The notes beneath the pieces are model-generated. The model made no database searches and was not told where the DNA came from. It saw only the letters and a program-made list of their open reading frames with translations. A DNA stretch of 64,000 nucleotides, from NCBI RefSeq assembly GCF_040869045.1, contig NC_090322.1:181783477-181847476 (forward strand), read 5' to 3'. Of the stretch, positions 55,191 to 64,000 are shown piece after piece. Both the position numbers and the translations under genes were made by a program. Numbering within the stretch: position 1 is the first letter of the stretch; each line of letters starts with the position of its first letter. The stretch is from Eurosta solidaginis. Its lineage: Eukaryota; Arthropoda; Insecta; Diptera; Tephritidae.

Positions 55191-55239
55191 GGAGGGACGC
55201 AACAAATTAAATGGGGTTACAGTGAAATGACAGTCCTTA

Positions 55240-55595
55240 ATAATAAATAAATAAATGTAAGGCGCGACAACCTCTGAAGAGGTTTTAGGTCTACCTTCTC
55301 TTCCAATTTGCGACGTGACCCTTTAAATTTTTCCTACAAATTTTTGGGACGGGACCTACATCTTCTATGACGACTGCGAACGACATCTGCAAGGCAGATA
55401 AGTTTTCACTGAGTGGCAGAAATACACTCGGAGTGCTTGCCAAATCACAGTCGAGGGGCGACCCCGCTTAGAAAAACTTGCTTCTGGTTGAAAAAAACTC
55501 GTTGCTCTAGTTTATATGTTGCTTTTCCCGGGGTATGAACCCAGGATCTTCGATGTGGTAGGTAGAGCACGCTACTACACACCATGGCGGTCGCC
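55240..55595 (-). repeat. SINE-A copy, nearly complete
   Basis: Tail AATAAATAAATAAATGTAAGG on the left. Body AACCTCTGAAGAGGTTTTAGG, CTTCTCTTCCAATTTGCG, CTGCAAGGCAGATAAG and GTGGCAGAAATACACTCGG. Head GATGTGGTAGGTAGAGCACG then CACACCATGGCGGTCGCC. The B box on the minus strand is GGTTCATACCC. It is slightly more diverged than 40139-40493. Confidence 0.85.
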
Positions 55596-55769
55596 AGTCA
55601 CAGTCCTTGGTCGGGAAAAATCCGGAGTCGCTCTAGTACATAGAACCGGCTATATTGGGAAGCGTTTAAAATTACAGAAGGGTTTAGTATCTTTATGGTG
55701 CCTTTTGGTTCCGTATAACGGTTGCTGTGGAGTTGGCATACCACCAACATACGTCATTGTTTATTTTTT

Positions 55770-55836
55770 GGAAGAGAAGCTCGGCCTAAAATTTCTTCGG
55801 AGGGTATCGCGCCTTACATTTATTTTTATATTTTAA
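55770..55836 (+). repeat. SINE-A 3' fragment
   Basis: AGAGAAGCTCGGCCTAAAAT, TTCTTCGGAGG and GTATCGCGCCTTACATTTAT are the plus-strand SINE-A tail. It lies about 175 bases from an inverted full copy. Confidence 0.7.
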
Positions 55837-55849
55837 CCGCCGAAACAGT

Positions 55850-56080
55850 TTTGACCGTTTCGTAGCAAGTCACGCAAGCTGTAACTGACGCCATTTGGGA
55901 GCACCAAGAAAAGTACAGTCGTCCTCCACCTGCCTCTTCCAATTCAATGCAGGTCTCCCCTTTCCTCTGCTGAAGTGTCGATTAAATAACTTTCTTGGCG
56001 GGAGCATGTTCGTCTATTCGGGATAGTACATGAAGGAACAAAGCATCCATGCCAGTCAAGTTAAATTGGAAATGCTTTGG
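55850..56080 (-). pseudogene. RTE-like LINE C-terminal fragment
   Basis: On the minus strand RGKGRPALNWKRQVEDDCTF then LGAPKWRQLQLA corresponds to GRGRLPLRWKDQVENDLNSL then GVTNWRRLAE at 49345-49910. PPRKLFN before it corresponds to PAKKVFL. A stop follows QLA. Only the last about 70 codons are recognisable. Confidence 0.65.
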
Positions 56081-57040
56081 AATCCGATCCACCTTATGCT
56101 TAATTTCTACACATCGCACCTCTCTTCCCCACCAGATGTAGTCAGCAATTTTTCCTACGCATACATATACGGAACCCGAGACATAGTCCTCACGTAACCA
56201 ATTCTTCTAACGGCAACATCCCTACGACCCAAATCTGTTGAGACTACTAGTTTCCTTTGACTGTAAGGTTTATCATATTGTGAATGCTTTTTTCATCACA
56301 ACAGAGACCCAATACATCAAATTCGAGCTCGATCTAAGCCTCGGTATTTGTTTAGCAATACGTAATATGTCTCCGATACACACTTATCCAAAAATTACTA
56401 GGGCAGATTCTAGTCAAATCGACACATTCCGTTTGTTCCTAATTCCTGTAGCTTTGTGAAAAATCCAAGCTGAGTTAATGATGAACATAACAATTCTCTG
56501 GATATGATCTGTCTGGTTAACCTGCAAGTTATATTTTTCCTGATCATTGAAATCTCCCTATCTGTCCGCGTACCCTTAAAACTTCAAGCCGTAGCTCCTT
56601 GTATTAAGACCTTTGGTCTTCTTCTTCTAGCGACAAAAAGACTGTCCGAAGGTCTTGGGTAGTTTTATCGATTTTGATGTGCCTTTGCCGGATATTTATT
56701 CGGAACGTTCCGCGAAATAGCACATGTAGGTTACTAACCCGATGAACTGGGAAACGACTTATTATGACTACAGTGAACCTTCCTCGGGAAACTTGGGGTC
56801 GCCAGAGCATCGCTTGCTAAATAAATAGGATTCGCCACGAGTGAGGTTGACATTTGGATTGGAGAAACATTTTGAATGGTTTGCGTTACACAACCCTTTA
56901 ATCCCAGGGAACTATGCTCATACGTTTTTCTGTGCGTAACCATTAGGTGTCTTCTTTAAATGAATATTAAGTTTTCATTTATTGTTTGTAATGCGTAGTT
57001 TCAACTTATTTCTTGATTGTGAATTGGTACAGTCTTGCTC
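56081..57040. other. Unassigned stretch
   Basis: About 960 bases. Base composition is less AT-rich than average, but no frame exceeds 73 codons and none is recognised. It may hold further decayed LINE sequence. Confidence 0.35.
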
Positions 57041-57062
57041 AACATCTCCAATTTTTGTTCCA

Positions 57063-57284
57063 GGTTCGATCAATGCTGACATATTTCAAAGGTGCACGTT
57101 TCAAGCTACATTCAGATCATCACACACATTGGCGCAGCATATTCAGGTAGGTACTAACAAAGGCTTCCCCAAAAATCATTTCAATATTACTCATTTCACT
57201 CATTTGTTCTTACCCGCCAGGTTACACGCCATCGCTCCAGCCTCCATAAATACCAAACATATTGAAGGTTCCTCTCGGGCGTAA
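57063..57284 (+). other. Exon-like pair with a 75-base intron, weak
   Basis: An 84-base segment (57063-57146) follows TTTTTGTTCCAG and ends at a CAG/GTAGGT donor. A 75-base AT-rich gap then ends in TTCTTACCCGCCAG. Joined in frame, the segments stay open for about 48 codons before TAA. One part (YFKGARFKLHSDHH) recalls the end of the RNase H domain of Ty3/gypsy-type polyproteins. If that is right, this is a transposon relic and the splice sites are chance. I cannot choose between these. Confidence 0.25.
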
Positions 57285-57414
57285 GAATACGATAAATTAA
57301 GACAAGACGACAGTACATCCCTGCATGTGAATGGATATGAACCTATACCACAATCGAACACTTCATCGAGCGCCAGCTTGTACTTATCTTAATCGCACGA
57401 AGAGTAATATCGAA

Positions 57415-57735
57415 ATTCTCAGCAAAAGTATTTATAAGACTAAAATGCACAAGAAAGGCGATTACACAAACCGCGCTAACTATCATGGCTTAATATAGCT
57501 TATAAGGTTCTTTCTGGCGAACTGTGCGAAAGGCGGGAACACAACGAGCTGATTAAAACTTCTCGGTGCGGCGTCGACTTCAAAGCAACCTTTGACAGCG
57601 CGAAAATAAGATGATTGTGTGCTGATATGTCGGAATTTAATTTTCCCGCAAAGCTAATAAGGACCTGCCAAATGACGTTCAGAAACACCATCAGCTCTGT
57701 AAGGATTGGAACGGACCTCTTCTAGCCATTGGAAA
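57415..57735 (+). pseudogene. RTE-like LINE reverse transcriptase fragment
   Basis: On the plus strand HKKGDYTNRANYHGL corresponds to the HKKGD..C.NYRGI motif (finger region). Later ATFDSAKIR corresponds to FDS.R following the first catalytic Asp (DFKAAFDS, here decayed). FNFPAKLIRTCQMTFRNTIS and SVRIGTDL correspond to the following helix and strand. The segment between, with the GFRPG.ST motif, is mostly deleted. It is broken by stops. The family is shared with 36655-37375 and 49345-49910. Confidence 0.7.
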
Positions 57736-57959
57736 CCTAACAATTCGATTCTTTTTTACCTAAGCTATACTTATTTATAATAACTAAAAAGCACAAATAA
57801 ACATTTAGTTATCTATTTTTGTATGTTTCGGTTTTTTATTTCAAATTGTTGTTTTAATTGTATCATTTGCTGATACGCTTTTGATCTACAGATTTATAAC
57901 ACCACCGCAATAGCGTGACGACGCATCACGATTTTTTCCTATTTCGCCTTTTTTTATCA

Positions 57960-60900
57960 CAACGGCCAGTCACCAGGCTCGCAGAACTATAGAAGAGGTA
58001 TTTGCCGCCATGCGTGTGCCAGTATGTGTATTTGTGAAAATGTGTTCCCACCCAAATAAAATTTGCATACTTTTATGCACTGCAGCTTACCTTTTTGAAC
58101 GGAAGTGCATACAAAAAAGCTGGTCAAGTTTATATCGGCAGCCTAAAAGTATGCAACGCTCGTTTAGAGGAAGCAAATCATTTTTACACATACACGCGCG
58201 CACGCACGTGTGTAAAGTATCTGCTTCTGTAGTTCTGCGAGCCTGGTGTCTGATCACGATCATCGTTGCAGATGCGAAAAAAGCGAATGGAGAAAAAAAA
58301 ATTTCTCACGACGCCCTTAGTAGATCAGTTGGGTGGGTCTCTTTCTATAGAAAATTTGAAAAAGATTTACGATATAGCTGAGCTTGTCCTTTTTTTTTTT
58401 GTTCCCTGGCAGAAGATGCAAAGAATTGTACATAATTCTGCTTCTTCAAATCCAACTTAATCAGCTACGAGCGTGGTGTCAGCAGTTGTTTTGCTTGCTC
58501 ACTATCATGCAGACGATCTGATTATTGAACGATTATTGACGAACTGATTATTGAAATCGTCTTACCCTTAAAAAATTTCTAGACTAAATATTGCCACCTA
58601 TCGTGAAGGAAATCAGTAGATGAAAACCGTAAGGGGTGTTAAAAGTAGTCATATCGGCAGATCGAACACAGCGCTGCTGATCCCTAGACTAGGACCTTAT
58701 TGATGACTACGTGGAGGGTTGAAAAATCCCCTCTGCAATCATTTCAAAGAGCGTTAAAAGGTTATGGTGAGAACGGCTCTTAAGAACAAAACAAACGTGA
58801 GTACTGGAGGAAAAAACTTAAGTGCAGTATGATAGACAGGGGTATCGTGACTCGAAGAGAGAACTGAGACTTCTAGAAAGTTATAATAAAATGGAAACGG
58901 GAACACTTGAATGTATAATCTCAGGTCCTGGTTAAATGTGACCCCGCATACAGAACCAAATATCGCGACATCAGTATCCTTAATATCGGATTGAGCGCCT
59001 TGTCAGCATGTCTTCATACATCATATGTTTAATGTCGAATAGATCCTCACGACACAACCAATTCTAGAAGAAATTAATGATTCGAAAGACGACATTCCTA
59101 CCTATAAATATATCCCGAAAGTATTTAAATGAAACAAAATATAGTGGTTTTTATGTTCTTTATTAAGTACAACTTTCTTAAGTTCTAAAATAAGATCTAT
59201 TTTCCCATTTCTTTATTTTTGTACACAGTCTTGTTTTCTTTTCCGATCTTTATAATCCGAATTGGAAATTTTCACTAAGAAATTTACGATTTCTTCAAAT
59301 TCACTAGGCGCGCAGAACTATAGAGGCGGATGCTTTTCGTACGTGTGTGTGTGAGCGGCTGTAAAAATTTCTTGCTTCCTGTTTGTTAAACGGAAGTGCA
59401 TACATCTAGGCTGATCAAGTTAATATCCGCAGCCTGTAAGTATGCAACGCGCGTTTAATGAGTTAGAGGAAGCAGCTCAGCTTTACAAACACAAACAAAC
59501 GCACACGCATGAGTGACAAGTATCCACTTGTATAGTTTTGCGGGAATGTGGCTGATCATGGTGATCGTTGTAGATGTGAAAAAAAAAATAATCAAAAAAT
59601 AAATTACGGAAGCATCCAAGATTCTCGGGTTTCTTTAAATAATTCTTACGATATATGTAGATGATCCATCCATTGTTTCTCCTCTTGCAGACGTTGCATA
59701 TAATTTCGCATAAATCTACCTCGTCATATCCAACTTCATCAGCTAAGAGCGTGGTGTCAGCAGTTGTCTTTGTTAGGCTTTCAAGTAAACGATCTTAATA
59801 AAAAGGTTTTTGGAATCGTCTTACCTTCAACAACCTTTTCTATAACTTTCGTGAAGGAAATTCATAAGATAAAAGGTGGAAGGGGTATTAGCAGTCGTCA
59901 TATCCGTAGAGAAGCTGCTGATCCCTTCAGGACGTTATTGATGACTAAGTAAAGGGCTTGAAAGATCCCCTATGCAAACATTTGGACTATATTCCGGCCA
60001 TGAAAATCTCCAAAATATGCCATAATTTAGAGGCAAAATTTACAAGTATCACGCTATATTTTGGAGAAAAAGCCAATCATTTCGTTAAGTAAATGTGAAA
60101 ATTGCATTCACCGACTCCGAAACCTATTTTTTGCTTTGTGTTTGCGACCCGCTGCTTATAAAATATCTAAAGTGAAAGTAAAATACAAGATATGCGGATC
60201 AAAATTTGTTTATCTGTATTAGGTTCCATAGGTTCCATCATTAAAGGTCGTTTACACCATCCCCGGTAAACGTTAACATGCGCTTTATTTGACAAATCAC
60301 CAAACGATTTCTGTCAAATAACGTGTCAGCGTCAAGCGTAAATGGTGAAAACGGCTCTAAGACAGGACGAAAAGACTTAAGTGCAGTGCGTGTTGATAGT
60401 AAGTGGTATCGTGGCTCGAAGAGGATAACTACTGGAAATATATAATAAAAGGAAAACTGAAACGCGTGAATGTATGAAGTTCGACGTGCTGATTGATGAC
60501 AACTCAAAATTTCTACCAGAAAATCTATCGCATGATGAGCAAATTTCTTTAATAGCAGTAATGGCGACCCGTAGAAACGCACCAAATATCGCGGCACCAG
60601 TATTCTTAATATCCGATTGTGGGCCTGATCAGTGTGTTTTCATACTTCATATGTCTAATATAGACTAGATCTTTGACCAATCCTGGCAAAAAAACGTGAT
60701 AAGAGATCGGACCAGCATCAAATTCGTTGATCTACATGCCGTGGCAGTTCTTGTCGGAAGTCGATATTTACCTATAAAATATGTAATAAGCAAATATTTA
60801 AATGAAACAAAATATAGCGGTTTTTATGTTCTCTATTCGATACAAATTTCCTCATATATAAATAAAATCTTAAATAAGATGTTACACAACCAATTTTTTA

Positions 60901-60960
60901 ATTTTTGTACACAGTCCTTCCGATTTAAATATCGAATTTGGAAAAATGCTCTTCCTACTG
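57960..60960. repeat. Diverged tandem duplication, 1.3-1.7 kb units, unknown content
   Basis: Unit 1 about 57960-59290, unit 2 about 59300-60960. Matching landmarks: GCAGAACTATAGA (57981, 59312), CGGAAGTGCATACA (58101, 59391), GAGCGTGGTGTCAGCAGTTG, CTGCTGATCCC..GA.CTTATTGATGACTA, GACTTAAGTGCAGT, CCAAATATCGCG.CA.CAGTAT and TTTAAATGAAACAAAATATAG (59129, 60798). Offsets grow from about 1,290-1,330 to about 1,669 bases through insertions in unit 2, including a small palindromic element at 60246-60355. Identity looks like 70-80% by eye. There is no long frame in either unit and I do not recognise the sequence. Confidence 0.75.
60246..60355. mobile_element. Small palindromic MITE candidate, 110 bp
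   Basis: GGTCGTTTACACCATCCCCGG at the left and the inverse GCCGTTTTCACCATTTACGC at the right, with inner inverted TTATTTGACA / TGTCAAATAA. It lies in the part of unit 2 that is longer than unit 1 (about 58750-58780), which fits an insertion. No flanking duplication was confirmed. Confidence 0.4.
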
Positions 60961-62330
60961 TGAGACCATCAAATATGTAATGGTCCTTCCAGTTTTGCGG
61001 TTTTTCCAAACCCCTTATTGGAAGAGAACACCCTAATTTCATTTTACAGCTTTAAAATTTACAAGACATGAAGGCAGTTTGCGTCTAATTTCGGGCTCCG
61101 ATAAAGAATTATGTACCAGAAGCACATGATAAGGGCTCTCCATAAAGTCATTTAATAGAATATAGTTATTAATTTTTGTTGTGTGCCATGACGCAATAAA
61201 ACCAGGCAGGTGATCTTAGTAGTACAACAGCAAAAATTTGACGGCCTTCATAATCCGGTCATGAATTTAAAAGTAGTAGGAAAAGCAAATTTTTGGCCCT
61301 ATTTTGCTACTTTTTTAATACTTAACGACGTAGTGTGCGGAAATGAGTCAAAATCGATATGAATCATACATTGGAAATGGGAACATGACAAAATGTGATG
61401 AGAAAACAGGGTCAATAGGAAAAAAAGTATAGGAAGTTGGAGGGAAATGGTTAAAGTAAAGAGAGGAAGAGGGAGAGTAAAAATAAGAATAAGGGTAATG
61501 GTTTGAGAGAAATTAGTAAAAATGGGTTTACTGGAAAAGTAAGAATAACATAAGGATAAGATTAAGAGTAATGATGATAGCTAGACTTGGATAAGAGCAA
61601 GATCAGGAAGAGTAAGAGGAAAAACGGGAAGATTCACGTAAGGAAGAAAGGAATAGGGAAGTTGTATGTACCGATTAAAGTAAACTAGAAAATGCAGAGT
61701 GGGAGGGGATGAAAAGGGTTAGCCAAAGGAGAGGCAGGTGGATACACAGCGAAAGTCGGAACCATGTCTGTCGGGTTTGATCATACATCTATTTCATGTT
61801 TGTCTAAACGTTTCCAGGGTCAGCCAGAGCAGTTTAAAATAAAGTTTTGATAGGCCACATTTCTTTTTTGCCATCAATAAATTTGTATAAGGTTTGATTT
61901 TTTGAAGCATCATTGCTGGAAAACCTCTGCCGCTTTGTATGTTTATGCCAGCCGCCATTTTCTGTTCAATGAACTTACCTACTAATGCATCGCTTAGATA
62001 GATAAATGTTGGGTCTCGGAAACGTGTACCGCCGATCTCTAGATTTCGTATTACAAACCTCCCAGATACTCTTTCGCGATTTCATGACATTGTTCCAGGT
62101 CGTCAATCATCTCATTGACGTCAGAAGTCTGTTTCCACATTCCTTTGTTATGGATAATGGGATACTCTGAAGATTCAGCTATTCAGTTGCGTTGAAATAT
62201 AAATCCTCCCATAAAAGGAAATACGTTACTTAAAATTTCAGAAAAGCATAAATATAGTATTTTTTTGTGATAATGAAAAAATCAATGCTGCTCATAAGTC
62301 AAGAAGCATCACTTAAGGCCGCGGCAGAAT
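60961..62330. other. Unassigned stretch with a purine-rich tract
   Basis: About 61376-61740 is heavily purine-biased on the plus strand (GAGGAAGAGGGAGAG, GGAAGAGTAAGAGGAAAAACG). 61900-62170 is less AT-rich but has no recognised frame. A TGACGTCA palindrome lies at 62116-62123. Confidence 0.35.
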
Positions 62331-62334
62331 GACA

Positions 62335-62821
62335 TTTTTCATATAGATGCGTTTAACACAAGCTTATGCATTCCAATAACATCGCCACAATCAACCAAGA
62401 TGTTGCGTTCGTAAATATGAAGGAACTTCAGACTTGGCAATTGATGTCTATTACGCTTTGCCCATTCACATACAAAATTTCGCAAAGCACTGCTATAAAC
62501 ATTCTCCCTATACAACAAAAATACTTGCTAACATATTTTGTGTCGTATTCGATTGTTATATTGCAGTTTTTAATTGCGAAAAATGTTAGAAAATTTACCA
62601 ACCAGTGGGAAAAATAATTTCACTTGCAAAGTGTGCCGACACCCTTAGCCAAAGCAAATGTCAAATTCTTCTTCTTATGATTTGTTTGCACCAAAATTTT
62701 GGAGTTGGCTACTTTTCCATATCAGATGGCGCCACTGTCGCTCAATCTACCGTTCTCCATAAAAATACGGGCACTCTACTAATAATGCATAAGCTTGTGT
62801 TAAACTCATCTATATGAAAAA
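62335..62821. mobile_element. MITE candidate with 38-bp inverted repeats
   Basis: Left 62335-62372 and right 62784-62821 are inverted copies identical at 37 of 38 positions (core GTTTAACACAAGCTTATGC). Outside the repeats, GGCCGCGGCAGAATGAC on the left and the inverse of GCGGGGC on the right suggest the ends reach about 62318 and 62830. The 410-base interior holds an 83-codon frame I do not recognise. No clear target duplication was seen. Confidence 0.6.
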
Positions 62822-63006
62822 TTGCGGGGCTTTTAGAATTATGATGGCGAGTACTATGAAATGCGACTCCATTTTGTAATAATGACTTCACCTGTCTGAT
62901 TATAATTCGTAGTGGTTGTGTACCAATAAAATTATTTATTTTATGTAAAAAACAATGTCAAACTGGCATTTAATATTCCTCTGATTTCACTGTTTAAACT
63001 TTACTG

Positions 63007-63821
63007 CAGTGGTCGGCGCGTCAAAGCTCAATTGAGCCAGCCTTGCTTCACCCATATTCTTACTCTCCATAGTCAGTCGTCAGCGAAACAGCAACGAATA
63101 AACACTACGCACGGCTGTAGCACAAATGTTAAGGTTAACTATGAGAAATATTACGATGGGGAAACGCAACTCGAATAACGGCCTTTCCATATGTAGCTCA
63201 TCTTCCAAACCAGTTTAGGTTTGGATTTTTACCTTTTCGGGTATGTTGTATTTAATAACTTTTCAATACAATATTAGTTTTTTAAATTATTTTAACAAAC
63301 GTTGTACCAATTTCACTCTGGCCACCCTTTTTTTCTGGAAAAAAAAAATTTTACTTCTGTACTGCAAAAAACTACTATAGAATGTTTAAAGAAACTTAGC
63401 GAAATAGTAAATAAACTTACATTAATACATTTTTTTAAGTCATCTACATATTTTCTAAACATTTTGTATTTCCCTGGTTGCGGCAAATGTATTAGTTCGG
63501 AAATATGATTTTTTAGTCGAGTGGTCGGAAATATTTTTGCGATATTTGCCGTGTTGAGCCGATTTGACAAACTTCATTTGCATTTGCATGTAAAAATATC
63601 GGTTACCCTTCGAAGCGAGTAAAACTTGATGAAATGAGGGACTTGAGAATATTTCAAACTATTTCTGAACCAAAAATGAAATTTTCCAAAATTTTTGGTG
63701 TATAACTGTTTTTAATAATTGCACCATCTGCATGTTGTAATTTAAACGTTAATTTCTTGCTGGGATGCTCTTGCTCTCGCTCTCACTAATACACTTGCAT
63801 TATCATTTTTGCCGACCACTG
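63007..63821. mobile_element. Non-autonomous hAT-like element, 815 bp
   Basis: Ends are CAGTGGTCGGCG and the inverse CAGTGGTCGGCA. The 8-bp duplication CTTTACTG is perfect (62999-63006 and 63822-63829). Ends of this type with 8-bp duplications are characteristic of hAT transposons (established knowledge). Internal frames are at most 85 codons, and none looks like a hAT transposase (no dimerisation-domain motif seen), so it must have moved by borrowed enzyme. Confidence 0.85.
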
Positions 63822-63852
63822 CTTTACTGCCTTTTGCAGTATAGAAGAGGAT

Positions 63853-64000
63853 TCAGTTGAGCAGAGCTCACAGAGTATATTAACTTTGGTTGGATAACGG
63901 TTGGTTGTACAGGTATAAAGGAATCGAGATAGATATAGACTTCCATATATCAAAATCATCAGTATCGAGCCGTGTCCGTCCGTCTGTCCGTTAACACGAT
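63853..64000 (-). mobile_element. HEL-A repeat, copy running off the window
   Basis: Begins TCAGTTGAGCAGAGCTCACAG, TTGGATAACGGTTGGTTGTAC and AAGGAATCGAGATAGATATAG, and reaches GTCCGTCCGTCTGTCCGTTAAC at the window end. It matches the start of the copy at 43513. Confidence 0.85.

Noticed and set aside
58010..58381. 123-codon plus-strand frame in duplication unit 1
   Set aside because: The corresponding stretch of unit 2 is not open, and the protein is unlike any I know. Lack of conservation between units argues against coding.

Overview
This is a eukaryotic, AT-rich, gene-poor window. It looks like intergenic or large-intron DNA of a fly, most likely a true fruit fly (Tephritidae). That placement rests on my memory of how common several of these repeat families are in tephritid assemblies and is an inference. 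I found no host protein-coding gene, rRNA gene or functional tRNA gene. Nearly everything I can identify is transposon sequence, and most small open frames are AT-rich noise or lie antisense to transposons.

The only long intact coding region is a 5'-truncated non-LTR retrotransposon (LINE) on the minus strand at 28959-31403. It carries the end of an endonuclease and a full reverse transcriptase, and sits inside an older non-coding repeat with a 5-bp target duplication. Around it are broken LINE pieces of several types: RTE-like (24.3, 27.0, 36.7, 49.4, 56.0 and 57.5 kb), R1/LOA-like, some with RNase H (1.6, 5.1, 20.6, 26.5, 33.7-35.5 and 52 kb), and Jockey-like (54.1-55.2 kb).

Two non-coding families, called HEL-A and HEL-B here, dominate the interspersed repeats. 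HEL-A occurs at 1.8-3.5, 14.9-16.0, 21.7-22.6, 28.3-33.3, 43.5-49.0 and 63.85 kb to the window end. HEL-B occurs at 9.2-9.6 and 12.0-12.65 kb. Both have a hairpin about 21 nt from a shared terminus TCCTTACTTGTT, plus subterminal inverted motifs. HEL-A carries tandem units of 128 bp, expanded to about 27 units at 44.9-48.9 kb, where a 2.3-kb block is itself tandemly duplicated. A Helitron/Helentron-like (rolling-circle) nature is inferred.

DNA transposons with visible target duplications are a 644-bp MULE-like element (5882-6525, 9-bp duplication), a 276-bp hAT-like MITE (16618-16893, 8 bp) and an 815-bp hAT-like element (63007-63821, 8 bp). A 1,990-bp element with long inverted repeats (18351-20340) carries a broken protein of a widespread arthropod family. 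Two solo LTRs of one family (15038-15511 and 53278-53723) each have a perfect 4-bp duplication. Three tRNA-derived SINE families are present, with A and B boxes visible in the better copies. The 38.1-42.9 kb segment has the fewest recognisable repeats and is the best candidate for ordinary host non-coding DNA. A diverged tandem duplication of 1.3-1.7 kb lies at 57.96-60.96 kb and is unexplained.
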